Below are positions 49,004 to 60,259 of a DNA stretch of 64,000 nt, one piece after another. The notes beneath the pieces were generated by a model. The model ran no database searches. It was not told the origin of the DNA and saw only the letters and a list, made by a program, of their open reading frames with translations. The position numbers and the translations under genes were made by a program. Positions within the stretch are counted from its first letter, which is position 1. Each line of letters begins with the position of its first letter. The stretch comes from Sulfitobacter sp. EhC04 (GTDB taxonomy: Bacteria > Pseudomonadota > Alphaproteobacteria > Rhodobacterales > Rhodobacteraceae). Location of the stretch: positions 1-64,000 of the forward strand of contig NZ_LXYI01000028.1 in the NCBI RefSeq assembly GCF_001650875.1, written 5' to 3'.

Positions 49004-49873
49004 TCAGGCGTCGCAGCCATAATAGCCGCGATAGCCTGCCCGCAGGCCGGCATCGAGCTCGAGTACGAGGTTGGCGTCCTGCACTTCACCACTGTTTTCC
49101 AGCGCCGCAGCCCCGTCCGGCGCACTGAGGGCCACGGACATTCCTTCGGTGCGCAGGGTGCCGGTTCCGTCGGTTGAACCAAGACGCACCAGATCGCCGC
49201 TGATCTTTGCCAGCGCCGCCGGGGCGCCATCGATCTGTCCTGCGGCAAGCACAGGTTTGCTGGTCGCGGTATACTTGAAGGTGCAGATGGCCCCATCCGG
49301 GAAAAGCTGCGCGATCTCGTCGCCGGTCAGGAATTCCAGATCGAGGATAGCGATTTCGGCGGATGAAAGCGCCTCGTTCAGATCGACGATGCGGGCCGGA
49401 CCATCCGGGCTCTCATCGGCCGCGTCACCATTCGCGTCGATGTCATTCACCAGATACCGCATCTCGGCGATTTCCTTGTCCTGGGCAAAGATGATCTCGT
49501 CAGCCAGTTTGCGCACCCGCGGGTCAGAAATGTTGGCGCGGCTCGACGTCATGATCGCGATCGAATGGTGCGGGATCATCGCGCGCATGTAGCTGGTATC
49601 GCCAACGGTTACCTGGCTCCGGACCAACCAGAGGGATCCGGCAAACACCACAGCGCCGCCAATGAAGATGGCAGCGTTGATCGCCTTGCTGGAGTACATC
49701 GACAGCATGAAGCCCAGCATGATGATCGACATTGTGGCCCCCATCAGCACGGCCATATAGGCGCGTGTTTCGGACCAGAAGATATGGCTCAGCAGATAGG
49801 TGTTGAGATACATTAGGATGAACATCACCACCGTGGATGTGGCGATCATCGCGAAAAAGCGTATGTATGTCAT
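49004..49873 (-). CDS. DUF305-containing membrane-anchored protein
   Basis: A 289-aa protein. Three N-terminal helices (about residues 1-85) are followed by a DUF305 region with MIPHHSIAIMTSSRANISDP and LADEIIFAQDKEIAEMRYLV, then a C-terminal β-rich half (from FLTGDEIAQLFPDGAICTFK) not part of the usual domain. DUF305 is a helix-bundle domain frequently found beside copper-resistance genes; the His pair suggests copper binding. The start at 49873 (MTYIRF) is preferred over a long upstream reading. The spacer to cueR at 49874-49980 shows no gene. Confidence 0.75.
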   Translation of the reverse strand: MTYIRFFAMIATSTVVMFILMYLNTYLLSHIFWSETRAYMAVLMGATMSIIMLGFMLSMYSSKAINAAIFIGGAVVFAGSLWLVRSQVTVGDTSYMRAMIPHHSIAIMTSSRANISDPRVRKLADEIIFAQDKEIAEMRYLVNDIDANGDAADESPDGPARIVDLNEALSSAEIAILDLEFLTGDEIAQLFPDGAICTFKYTATSKPVLAAGQIDGAPAALAKISGDLVRLGSTDGTGTLRTEGMSVALSAPDGAAALENSGEVQDANLVLELDAGLRAGYRGYYGCDA

Positions 49874-49980
49874 TGGAAACCTCCAGTCTCGAAAAATTGA
49901 TGTCCTATAGAAGGAACAACATTGCTGCGCTGGAATGTTCCGTAGTTTTCGGGAAAGTTCGGCTTTTGCAGACGTCAGAG

Positions 49981-50400
49981 CTATCCGGACGCCTTGCTGA
50001 TACTGCCCGCCTTTTGTTCCATCGCCAGATCGGCCAAGATGGGGCAATCGGGGCGGTGATCACCCGCGCATGCATCCACAAGATGCGACAGCGTCGCGCG
50101 CATTTCGGTTAGTTCAGCGATCTTGCTGTCAATCCGATCAAGATGCTCTTCGGCAATCTGCTTCACCTCGGCACTGGCGCGGTCAGTATCGGCATAAAGC
50201 TTCAGCAGGCTCCGGCAATCCTCGATGGTGAACCCAAGGGCCCGTGCCCGGGCGAGAAAGGCCAGCTTGTGCACGTCGCTTTGCCGAAAGCTGCGATAGC
50301 CATTTGAACTGCGCAGCGGTTCGACAAGACCGATGTCTTCGTAGTAGCGGATCGTTTTGGCGGGAAGGCCGGAAAGGTCGGCCACATCTCCGATGTTCAT
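49981..50400 (-). CDS. cueR: CueR-type copper-responsive MerR regulator
   Basis: A 139-aa MerR-family activator. The helix-turn-helix starts NIGDVADLSGLPAKTIRYYE, followed by a dimerisation coiled coil. The metal loop has Cys111 and Cys119 (CAGDHRPDC), the CueR pattern, and Ser76 is at the position that favours monovalent metals (Cu+, Ag+). It is 19 bp downstream of copA on the same strand. It likely activates the 19-bp-spaced promoters at 40428, 52955 and 53013. Confidence 0.9.
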   Translation of the reverse strand: MNIGDVADLSGLPAKTIRYYEDIGLVEPLRSSNGYRSFRQSDVHKLAFLARARALGFTIEDCRSLLKLYADTDRASAEVKQIAEEHLDRIDSKIAELTEMRATLSHLVDACAGDHRPDCPILADLAMEQKAGSISKASG

Positions 50401-50419
50401 AATCGTTTCCTCCTTGAGT

Positions 50420-52927
<2,508 letters not shown>

Positions 52928-52954
52928 GAGAATCTCCTTGATCTGATCCTCCTA

Positions 52955-52985
52955 TAGATAGGGCCTCCAGTTACTGGAAGGTCAA
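52955..52985 (-). promoter_or_regulatory. CueR-type promoter of copA (19-bp spacer, full dyad)
   Basis: On the minus strand TTGACC (-35, 52980-52985) and TATCTA (-10, 52955-52960) are 19 bp apart. Between them is the CueR dyad, read on the plus strand as CCTCCAGTTACTGGAAGG (52964-52981). This matches classical CueR operators closely. Confidence 0.85.
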
Positions 52986-53012
52986 CAGCCATGTTGAGTA
53001 AAATTCTGGCCA

Positions 53013-53043
53013 TTGACCTTCCCATGCAGGAACGCCTTACATG
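53013..53043 (+). promoter_or_regulatory. CueR-type promoter of copZ
   Basis: TTGACC (53013-53018) and TACATG (53038-53043), 19 bp apart, enclose a CCTTCCCATGCAGGAACG dyad. It is divergent from the copA promoter and 23 bp before the copZ start. Confidence 0.65.
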
Positions 53044-53065
53044 CATGTCTTCAAAGGAGACTGCG

Positions 53066-53275
53066 ATGTTCAGATTCAGCGTACCGAACATGAGTTGCGG
53101 CCATTGTACCGCTTCTATCCAAAAGGCCATCATGGCTGCCGACCCGGATGCAACGGTTTCGTGCGATCTGACTGCACGTATCGTCGACGTCAACAGCACC
53201 CTGGGTGAAACTGCATTGGCCGCAGCGATCCGCGATGCGGGCTACAGGTCTGAGAAGCTGGCAGAGGTTCAGTAG
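53066..53275 (+). CDS. copZ: CopZ-like copper chaperone (HMA domain)
   Basis: A 69-aa heavy-metal-associated domain with MFRFSVPNMSCGHC (Cys11 and Cys14 bind Cu+). It shuttles Cu+ to CopA. The start is the ATG at 53066 with AAAGGAGA ahead of it; an in-frame reading from 52991 passes through the promoter and is not used. It is divergent from copA and under its own CueR-type promoter. Confidence 0.88.
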   Translation: MFRFSVPNMSCGHCTASIQKAIMAADPDATVSCDLTARIVDVNSTLGETALAAAIRDAGYRSEKLAEVQ

Positions 53276-53393
53276 CCAAGATGCGTCAGCAACGCTCTGC
53301 TGAACGGAAATAGCGGCTCTCTCTATGTCGCTGATATGCAACATTCTCTGACAGCAGCGGCCAAAACTCGCCGGTTTCAAAAAAAGCGACGAA

Positions 53394-53411
53394 CCTTCCT
53401 GCGCAGGACGG
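53394..53411 (+). promoter_or_regulatory. weak CueR-like dyad before the 53448 gene
   Basis: CCTTCCTGCGCAGGACGG resembles the dyads at copA and copZ, but there is no TTGACC at the expected place. Offered as a possible degenerate site only. Confidence 0.3.
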
Positions 53412-53447
53412 ATTGACTGTACTGCATGGGTATCCGATGTTCGCGGC

Positions 53448-53864
53448 ATGAGCTTTCGAGTTTTCATATCAAGCTGGTCAAGGGCGTTTACGTGCATTGC
53501 GTTTGCGCTGGCATTGGTATTGTCACCACCTTCTGCCGCTCACGCGGCGTCCGGCATGCATGACGGACATCAAGCCAAGTCTATTGTTGTCGTTGGTGCC
53601 GCCATGACTCATGACACCGGAAGCGATGCGCATCACGCGCATGAGAAGCTTAGGGTCGCAAGCGACATCGCAGCGTCCGACAAGGATGGCAAAGAGCAAC
53701 AATCCCAAGAGTGTTGCAACGGTATCTGTATTTCTGTCGTCTTCCTCGAAGACACCAAGATCGAAGCAGAGCCGGTTGGTACAAGTGAATATGTCATTCT
53801 CGACGGTCAAACGTATTCGGTGGAAACAGCAGGGTTCCTGCGGCCCCCTCGATTCCTGATCTGA
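53448..53864 (+). CDS. exported His/Cys-containing protein
   Basis: A 138-aa protein with a signal (CIAFALALVLSPPSAAHAAS) and a His-rich part (GMHDGHQAKS; DAHHAHEKLRV), then ECCNGICIS in the C-terminal third. It may bind copper in the periplasm and resembles small proteins seen in front of TolC/oxidase copper operons. No defined family. The gap 53276-53447 holds only the weak dyad. Confidence 0.6.
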   Translation: MSFRVFISSWSRAFTCIAFALALVLSPPSAAHAASGMHDGHQAKSIVVVGAAMTHDTGSDAHHAHEKLRVASDIAASDKDGKEQQSQECCNGICISVVFLEDTKIEAEPVGTSEYVILDGQTYSVETAGFLRPPRFLI

Positions 53865-53937
53865 ACCGACGCCCAAAACGGGTGTGAGCCTTGCGCAGAG
53901 TCTGCGTGAGACAACGTTCATCAATCAGGTTACGTTC

Positions 53938-54159
53938 ATGAAAATTCATCTACTTATGGGGGCTTCGGCCCTCGGGCTTGGCGCATGCGCCTATGAGCCC
54001 ACCCCGTTGCCGTCCGTCGCGACCCAACAGGCCGTCGCCAACACGGCAGTTTCATCGCTGATCAGCTATCAGGACCCCTTGGCGGGCTACACCTACCGCG
54101 GCCCCACAGGTCCCCGCGACTGGCGTTCCGTCAATCAAGAACAGACGGAGGGCAACTGA
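53938..54159 (+). CDS. small lipoprotein
   Basis: A 73-aa protein with a lipobox LGLGACAYEP (Cys17) and a mature part of 56 residues with GYTYRGPTGPRDWRSVN. Overlaps the TolC-like gene by one base (TGATG) and may be an accessory lipoprotein of that efflux component. Function unknown. Confidence 0.65.
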   Translation: MKIHLLMGASALGLGACAYEPTPLPSVATQQAVANTAVSSLISYQDPLAGYTYRGPTGPRDWRSVNQEQTEGN

Positions 54160-55619
54160 TGCGGGTATCGAAGTTTCCGCTGGTTTTCGGCTTTCCGCTA
54201 ATCTTGGGTGCCTGTGCTGCAGCTGTACCGGGCATCTACACGGAACCAAAAGCTGGCTTCGCCAACATTTCCAGCCAGGTCACACCAGCCATCGGCAAAC
54301 GGACAGCCTTCGCCGAAACCCAGGCCGAAAACGAGGCCTTGAAGAAGCAGGTGCACGCAATGGTGCACCGCAAGACCATTTCGGCGGACACCGCCGTTCA
54401 GGTCGCGCTTCTGAACAACAAGGGATTGCAGGCGTCTTATGCAAATGTCGGCCTATCCGCCGCTGAGGCCTGGCAGCAATCGACCCCGGAAAATCCGATC
54501 GTCGCAATCGGTATACTGGGCATCGGTGCGCCCGAACTGGGTGCCTACAGGGCGATCGAAGGACTGATCCGGTCGAACGTGCTCGATGCCACCACTCGCA
54601 AGCAGCGTACGGCCATTGCAGACGCAAATTTCCGGCAGGCTCAACTGAGCGCCGTGAACGACACGCTCGCACTGGCCAATCAGACGCGGAAGGCATGGGT
54701 CGATGCCGTAGCTGCCTTCGAGGCCGTGAGCTATCTGCGCCGCGCGAAAGCGACCTCTGACGCCGGATCGGAATTGGCTATGAGGCTGGGCGAGACCGGC
54801 GCGCTGAACAAAGCCGGGCAGGCCCGTGAACAGGCCTTCAATGCCGAACTCGCCGGACAACTTGCCCAGGCACGCTTGAATGCTACCCGGTCCAAGGAGC
54901 AGCTGACCAGGCTCATGGGGCTGTGGGGCACCGAGGTCGACTATTATGTTCCCGATGCCCTTCCTGCGCTGCCGCGTTCCGTCGGCCGTGTGACTGACAT
55001 CGAAGCGAAAGCATTGCGAAATCGGGTTGATCTGCGCGTTGCCAAACTTGGCCTGGAAGCACAGGCCAAAGCGTTTGGTCTGACTGATCAGACTCGCATT
55101 ATCAGCGATCTCGAATTCATTGCCGGGTTCGAAGCGGAGCGGGAGGTTGAGGACGGAGAAACGGAGACCGTAACCACCCCTCAGGTGGAGGTGGAGTTCG
55201 CAATCCCGATCTACGACACCGGCAAGGCCCGGATGCGCAAGGCGGAATTGTCTTACCTGCAAGCAGCCAACGTGCTGGCAGAGAGAGCTGTCAATGTCAG
55301 GTCCGAAGCGCGTGGCGCTGAAGCCTCCTATCACGCCGCATATAAGATCGCCCGCCACTATCGCGACGTTCTTGTGCCTCTACGCACGACCGTCGAAGAA
55401 GAAGGGCTGCTGTCTTATAACGGCATGATCACCAACACTTTCGAGCTGCTGACAGATGTGCGCGAAAAACTTGGCGCATCGCTGGAAGCGGCAAACGCAA
55501 AACGCGAATTCTACATGGCACAGGCTGATCTGACCGCTGCGATCTATGGCGGTGGCGACGGCGGTGGTGCTGGTGGAGAAGGCGCGACACTTGCCGCCGG
55601 TGGCGGCGCAGGACACTGA
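54159..55619 (+). CDS. TolC-family outer-membrane efflux lipoprotein
   Basis: A 486-aa outer-membrane channel of the OEP type. A lipobox LILGAC (Cys19) follows the signal; long helices include TLALANQTRKAWVDAVAAFE and GQLAQARLNATRSKEQLTRL; the repeat typical of OEP proteins appears twice. The C-terminus ends with a Gly-rich tail. It could be the outer channel for the CusA pump at 61545. It is co-transcribed with the following multicopper oxidase. TolC proteins of this type, sometimes called CopB/CusC-like, are normal in copper islands. Confidence 0.88.
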   Translation: MRVSKFPLVFGFPLILGACAAAVPGIYTEPKAGFANISSQVTPAIGKRTAFAETQAENEALKKQVHAMVHRKTISADTAVQVALLNNKGLQASYANVGLSAAEAWQQSTPENPIVAIGILGIGAPELGAYRAIEGLIRSNVLDATTRKQRTAIADANFRQAQLSAVNDTLALANQTRKAWVDAVAAFEAVSYLRRAKATSDAGSELAMRLGETGALNKAGQAREQAFNAELAGQLAQARLNATRSKEQLTRLMGLWGTEVDYYVPDALPALPRSVGRVTDIEAKALRNRVDLRVAKLGLEAQAKAFGLTDQTRIISDLEFIAGFEAEREVEDGETETVTTPQVEVEFAIPIYDTGKARMRKAELSYLQAANVLAERAVNVRSEARGAEASYHAAYKIARHYRDVLVPLRTTVEEEGLLSYNGMITNTFELLTDVREKLGASLEAANAKREFYMAQADLTAAIYGGGDGGGAGGEGATLAAGGGAGH

Positions 55620-55630
55620 AAGGAACTGAC

Positions 55631-56989
55631 ATGTTGAACAGACGTCAATTACTCGGAGCCGGCGCGGCAGGTGCAACGCTGGTCTCTTCGAAAGCCTGGG
55701 GTCAAACCCTGAACATGGGTTTGCCCGAAGCCGCGCAGATGGACAGTGCGGCTACGGCGATCACGGCGCGTCCCAATTCCGGGCCGGACTACACACCTGT
55801 GGTCACATTGAACGGGTGGACCCTGCCGCACCGGATGAACAACGGGGTGAAAGAATTTCACCTTGTGGCCGAACCGGTCGAACGCGAGCTGGCCGATGGC
55901 ATGATCGCGCATTTGTGGGGCTATAACGGCCAATCCACCGGCCCGACGATAGAAGCTGTCGAAGGCGACCGGGTGCGCATCTACGTCACCAATAAGCTGC
56001 CGGAAGGCACTACGGTGCACTGGCACGGGCTCATTCTCCCCTCAGGCATGGATGGGGTCTCCGGGTTGAGCCATCCAAGCATCCCGCCGGGCAAAACCTT
56101 CGTCTACGAATTCGACTTGGTGAAGTCCGGAACGTTCATGTACCACCCCCACGGCGATGAAATGACCCAGATGGCGATGGGGATGATGGGCATGTTCGTG
56201 GTCCACCCCAAGGATCCCACATTCATGCCGGTGGATCGTGATTTCCTGATCATGCTGAATGCTTTCGACATCGATCCGGGGACCTATGTGCCCCGCATCA
56301 TGACGATGACGGATTTCAACCTTTGGACCTGGAACAGCCGGATCTTCCCCGACATCGATCCGCTGGTCGTGAACAAGGGCGACCGGGTGCGAGTACGGGT
56401 TGGGAACCTTACGATGACGAACCACCCGATACATATGCACGGCTATGACTTCAAGGTCACCTGCACAGATGGCGGCTGGGTGCCGCCTGAAGCACAGTGG
56501 CCGGAGGTCAGCATCGACATTCCCGTAGGTGCGATGCGCGCCTACGAATTCGTCGCCGATCATCTGGGAGATTGGGCGATCCATTGCCACAAATCACACC
56601 ATACGATGAACGCCATGGGCCATGACGTGCCGACGTTCATCGGGGTGAACAAGAAGCCACTGACTCAGAAGATCCGTCAATTCCAGCCGGAATACATGCC
56701 GATGGGCATGTCCGGCATGGGGGACATGGCAAAAATGGAAATGCCGCTACCCGACAATACCATCCCGATGATGACGGGTTGGGGCCCGTACGGACCCATC
56801 GAGATGGGCGGCATGTTTTCGGTCGTGAAGGTGCGGGACGGCATCGACGCGGACGATTACTCCGATCCCGGCTGGTACGAGAATCCTCCGGGCGAGATGG
56901 CCTACGAATGGACCGGCGAATTACCCGAATTTGCCTCCAACAATAGCCCCAAGACCATTCTCACACCGAAACCAACCTCGAAGGGCTGA
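55631..56989 (+). CDS. multicopper oxidase, Tat exported (second)
   Basis: A 452-aa oxidase with a Tat signal (MLNRRQLLGAGAAGATLVSS). Copper ligands: TVHWHGLILPSGMDG, MYHPHGDEM, HPIHMHGYDF and HCHKSHHTMNAMGH. The C-terminal Met/Gly-rich tail (MPMGMSGMGDMAKMEMPLP) may load Cu(I). It is shorter than CopA oxidases (about 600 aa) and distinct from the oxidase at 40909. Preceded by the TolC-like gene (11-bp gap) and followed by cupredoxins. Confidence 0.92.
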   Translation: MLNRRQLLGAGAAGATLVSSKAWGQTLNMGLPEAAQMDSAATAITARPNSGPDYTPVVTLNGWTLPHRMNNGVKEFHLVAEPVERELADGMIAHLWGYNGQSTGPTIEAVEGDRVRIYVTNKLPEGTTVHWHGLILPSGMDGVSGLSHPSIPPGKTFVYEFDLVKSGTFMYHPHGDEMTQMAMGMMGMFVVHPKDPTFMPVDRDFLIMLNAFDIDPGTYVPRIMTMTDFNLWTWNSRIFPDIDPLVVNKGDRVRVRVGNLTMTNHPIHMHGYDFKVTCTDGGWVPPEAQWPEVSIDIPVGAMRAYEFVADHLGDWAIHCHKSHHTMNAMGHDVPTFIGVNKKPLTQKIRQFQPEYMPMGMSGMGDMAKMEMPLPDNTIPMMTGWGPYGPIEMGGMFSVVKVRDGIDADDYSDPGWYENPPGEMAYEWTGELPEFASNNSPKTILTPKPTSKG

Positions 56990-57035
56990 GCGGCCCTTCG
57001 TCATCTCCAACCAAACCAACCTACAGGACAATAAA

Positions 57036-57752
57036 ATGAGAAATCTTCTTTTGACGACAAGCTTTGCGATCGCGTTATCAGCACCGGCCTTTGCTGCAGG
57101 TACACACGACGGTGGGCATGGGGAGAACAAGCCGGCCGCAATGATGGTCGGCATGCCGGGTGACGCCGCCAAGGTGGATCGTACAATCGACGTCACTTTG
57201 CTCGAAAACGATGAGGGCCAGATGCTGATCGAGAGTGAGCCGATGGATATCAAGGAGGGCGAAACCATCCGCTTCAACATCACCAACAAGGGTGAGCTGG
57301 AGCATGAATTCGTCCTCGACACGGTAGAGCGTAATGCCGAGCACAAGATCGAAATGGCCAAGATGGACATGGAACATGACGATCCGAACCGTATCCGTCT
57401 CGATGCGGGCGCCTCGGGCGAGGTTGTCTGGACTTTCGCAAATTCTGGCACATTCGAAGCAGCGTGCCTGATCCCGGGCCACTACGAATCGGGAATGCAC
57501 CGTGAGGTCGCAGTCGGTGACCAGATGGCTCAGGCTGACGTGGAATACACAAGCGGCACCATCAAGAAAATCGACGCAAAGGCCGGCAAGGTCACAATTA
57601 TCCACGGCCCTCTCGTCAACCTGGATATGCCGGCAATGACCATGGTGTTCCGCGCCGACGAGGCGATGGTGGCCAAGATGGCGGAAGGTCAGGACATCGA
57701 GTTCGTTGCCGACCGGGTCAAGGGTAAACTGACCGTCACGCAGATGAAGTAA
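57036..57752 (+). CDS. cupredoxin-CusF fusion protein
   Basis: A 238-aa exported protein with two copper domains. Residues about 45-165 form a cupredoxin (TIDVTLLENDEGQMLIESEP; LEHEFVLDTVER with a His ligand; AACLIPGHYESGMHR with Cys, His and Met ligands). Residues about 170-238 form a CusF-like domain with LDMPAMTMVFRADEAM, the Met-binding motif. CusF in other systems transfers Cu(I) to CusB. The fusion suggests direct transfer of copper between a redox-active and a chaperone domain. It ends before a hairpin terminator. Confidence 0.84.
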   Translation: MRNLLLTTSFAIALSAPAFAAGTHDGGHGENKPAAMMVGMPGDAAKVDRTIDVTLLENDEGQMLIESEPMDIKEGETIRFNITNKGELEHEFVLDTVERNAEHKIEMAKMDMEHDDPNRIRLDAGASGEVVWTFANSGTFEAACLIPGHYESGMHREVAVGDQMAQADVEYTSGTIKKIDAKAGKVTIIHGPLVNLDMPAMTMVFRADEAMVAKMAEGQDIEFVADRVKGKLTVTQMK

Positions 57753-57761
57753 CTACTAACA

Positions 57762-57792
57762 ATGGGGCCGGGGGTAAACACTCCGGCCCCAT
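57762..57792 (+). terminator. 10-bp hairpin after the cupredoxin-CusF gene
   Basis: ATGGGGCCGG (57762-57771) pairs with CCGGCCCCAT (57783-57792) around an 11-base loop, 10 bp after the stop. There is no U-tract, so it may act as a processing or attenuation hairpin. Confidence 0.6.
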
Positions 57793-57861
57793 CGCCTTGA
57801 TCGCTTAGCCCAAGCAAGCAAGAAGATCCCATAAAATCAAGCGCTACGGAGGTAGCCGAGC

Positions 57862-58395
57862 ATGAAGAATTTCCTGAGAACCTGCACCATCGCCCTTGCG
57901 CTTGTCCTTCCGGCTTTTTCAGTGGGCGCTTCCAGTGGCAAGGGCCAGCAGCCTCACGCGCGAGCCTTCGAAGTGCCTGGCCATGATACGATCGGGAAAC
58001 CCGGTGATGGCTCCTCGATCGACAGGACGATTGAAATATCCATACGGGAGACGGAAAGCGGCTACATGCTTTTCGAGCCGGACGCGATCCAGATTGAAAG
58101 CGGCTCGGTTGTCCAGTTTTCAATCAGAAATACCGGCGCATTGGATCACGAGTTCTTTCTCGGTTCCTTTGACGAGGTCGCAAAACATCAGCAATGGATG
58201 CGCGAACATCCCGATATGCAGCATGACAGCGCCAACTCGGTTTCGATCCCAAGTGGACAAAATGCCGATTTGATCTGGGAGTTCTCCGATGTGACCAACC
58301 TGGAGTTTGCATGCTTGATACCCGGCCACCGGGAGGCGGGCATGTGGGGCGTCATCATCGTCCACGATCACCTCGCGCCGAAATCCAAGGGTTAG
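57862..58395 (+). CDS. cupredoxin-domain protein
   Basis: A 177-aa exported protein with a signal (CTIALALVLPAFSVGASS) and a cupredoxin domain: RTIEISIRETESGYMLFEPD, TGALDHEFFLGSFDEVAKHQ (His ligand), FACLIPGHREAGMWGVIIVH (Cys, His, Met). It is similar to the first domain of the fusion protein upstream, so the two probably arose by duplication. It would bind or oxidise copper in the periplasm. Confidence 0.83.
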   Translation: MKNFLRTCTIALALVLPAFSVGASSGKGQQPHARAFEVPGHDTIGKPGDGSSIDRTIEISIRETESGYMLFEPDAIQIESGSVVQFSIRNTGALDHEFFLGSFDEVAKHQQWMREHPDMQHDSANSVSIPSGQNADLIWEFSDVTNLEFACLIPGHREAGMWGVIIVHDHLAPKSKG

Positions 58396-58403
58396 ACTTT
58401 TCC

Positions 58404-59708
58404 ATGTCACTCTTGGAAAGGTATCACTTGTTTGTACATAACGTATCTGCCGCGTTCGGATACGACTACAACGATGCCACGCCAGACTGGGTGCATCCGT
58501 TCATTCATCTCATACTGGTCTTGGCGCCCGCTCTGCTGATTAGTGTCGGCTCATATCTTGCTATTCGCGGCGTTCTGAAGCTTTGGAGGCACCTTCGCAC
58601 GCCTGCGTTCCACCAAGAGCCCATACGAGGGCTCGAAAGAAGTCTTTTCAGCACCGTCTTGCGCTATTCAAGAAGGCAGCAGGCATTGATGATCGTGGTT
58701 AGCCTCATCGCGATGCCTATTCTCTATCTAACCCTGGAACTGCCAAAACAGATCGTGAATAACGCCCTGGATTCAGACCGTTTCCCGGTTGTCGTTCTGG
58801 GACAAGACCTCGATCAGGTCGGTTTCCTCATACTTCTTTGCGGTCTCTATCTTCTGGCGATCATTCTGAATGGGTTAAACAAATATGGCCTAAACGTCTT
58901 CAAAGGGTATGTCGCGGAGCGTTTTCTGCGGCGCTTCCGCCTGCTGGTCTATCGGCAATGGCGCAGCGATCCAGACTCCCAAAACCAGAGCGAAATCGTC
59001 CCTATTCTCGCGCAGGAAGTCGAGCCCATAGGTGGCTTTGCGGCAGATGTCCTTACGCTGCCAATCCTGCAAGGCGGTACGCTTTTGACGATCCTGTTTT
59101 TCATGTTCGTTCAGGACCCTGTCTTGGGTGCCGCAGCACTGACCGTACTGCCAATTCAGCTCGTGCTGCTGCCCAAGCTGCAGCGCCGGGTCAACGCGCT
59201 TTCGCGCACCAGGATCAAGGAAGTCCGACAGCTTGGCAGGCAGCTGAGCGATCAATTGCGCGAACGTCAGGTCAATCCTGCCGGGCTGCTCCCAGCGAGT
59301 GCAAGCTTCAGAGAGCTTGAGCACGTGCGCAGGAAGATCTTCCGCCTGAAGTTCTTCATCAAGGCCCTCAACAATTTTCTGACCGCGCTGACGCCATTCC
59401 TGTTCTACTCTTTGGGTGGATATTTTGTCATCGAAGGTCGCATTACACTCGGCGCGTTGGTGGCCGTCCTGGCAGCACACAAGGACTTCTCGGCACCGCT
59501 GAAAGAGCTCTTCAGTTACTATCAGACGCTGGAAGACACGCGGATCCGGTACCAGGAAATCACGACCTTTTTCACTGGATCGATTCAGCGATCGGGGAAA
59601 GCTCAGGCAGACAACCCCAAGCTGGAAGAGGTCAGCCAATTCGAGGAAGCTACACTGAGTTACCCGGCTTTGTCTGTGAAGAGACAGGGGGCGATCGCAA
59701 CATCATGA
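58404..59708 (+). CDS. ABC-exporter transmembrane domain lacking an ATPase domain
   Basis: A 434-aa protein. After an N-terminal hydrophobic segment (LILVLAPALLISVGSYLAIR), a type-1 ABC exporter transmembrane domain spans residues about 85-370 (QQALMIVVSLIAMPILYLTL; GGYFVIEGRITLGALVAVLA). The C-terminal EEVSQFEEATLSYPALSVKR resembles the first strand of the ATPase domain, but the Walker A and signature motifs are missing and the protein ends 11 bases into that strand's usual continuation. It may be a decayed full ABC protein or a membrane partner of an ATPase encoded elsewhere. Confidence 0.7.
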   Translation: MSLLERYHLFVHNVSAAFGYDYNDATPDWVHPFIHLILVLAPALLISVGSYLAIRGVLKLWRHLRTPAFHQEPIRGLERSLFSTVLRYSRRQQALMIVVSLIAMPILYLTLELPKQIVNNALDSDRFPVVVLGQDLDQVGFLILLCGLYLLAIILNGLNKYGLNVFKGYVAERFLRRFRLLVYRQWRSDPDSQNQSEIVPILAQEVEPIGGFAADVLTLPILQGGTLLTILFFMFVQDPVLGAAALTVLPIQLVLLPKLQRRVNALSRTRIKEVRQLGRQLSDQLRERQVNPAGLLPASASFRELEHVRRKIFRLKFFIKALNNFLTALTPFLFYSLGGYFVIEGRITLGALVAVLAAHKDFSAPLKELFSYYQTLEDTRIRYQEITTFFTGSIQRSGKAQADNPKLEEVSQFEEATLSYPALSVKRQGAIATS

Positions 59709-59722
59709 AGGAGTCTGATAGA

Positions 59723-60163
59723 ATGAGATGTGCAGCGATATTTTTTGCTCTGGTCGCCGTTGCTGCGGCGGAATGGTATTTCAAGCAGCAGACCGACTCC
59801 CAAACGGGCACCCAAACCGGCGAAAGCATGGCGCTTCCCGCAGGCGCACTTGCAGCCGTCAATTTGCCCTCCAGTTTTACAGAGCAGGAGCAAATCGGCG
59901 CAAGCGCTTATGATGCGGTATGTGCCGCCTGCCACGGCCTGAACGGGCAAGGCCAGGATGGCATCGCTCCACCGCTTGTTCACAAAATCTATGAACCGAG
60001 CCACCACGGCGACATGGCGTTTGTCCTCGCGGCGCAAAATGGAGTTCGGGCGCATCATTGGAAATTTGGTAACATGCCAGCGGTTGAAGGCGTGACGCGA
60101 TCAGATATTCTCGATATCGTGGCTTACATTCGTGTATTGCAGCGTGCCAACGGGATAAACTGA
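59723..60163 (+). CDS. c-type cytochrome (small)
   Basis: A 146-aa cytochrome with an N-terminal membrane anchor (AAIFFALVAVAAAEWYF), a linker and a cytochrome c domain with heme motif AVCAACHGLNGQGQDGIAPP, and axial Met in FGNMPAVEG. It could take electrons from copper oxidation or from the ABC-like neighbour's partner. The ATG at 59723 is preferred over 59705 because GAAGGAG lies at the right distance. Confidence 0.82.
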   Translation: MRCAAIFFALVAVAAAEWYFKQQTDSQTGTQTGESMALPAGALAAVNLPSSFTEQEQIGASAYDAVCAACHGLNGQGQDGIAPPLVHKIYEPSHHGDMAFVLAAQNGVRAHHWKFGNMPAVEGVTRSDILDIVAYIRVLQRANGIN

Positions 60164-60259
60164 GCCGTTTCGACGGACAAAAGGGTGGGATTTGGTTCCC
60201 GATCAACTACCAATGGGTTCGCCGCAACATGGCCACGACTAGTGGGGATAATTCTCTGT

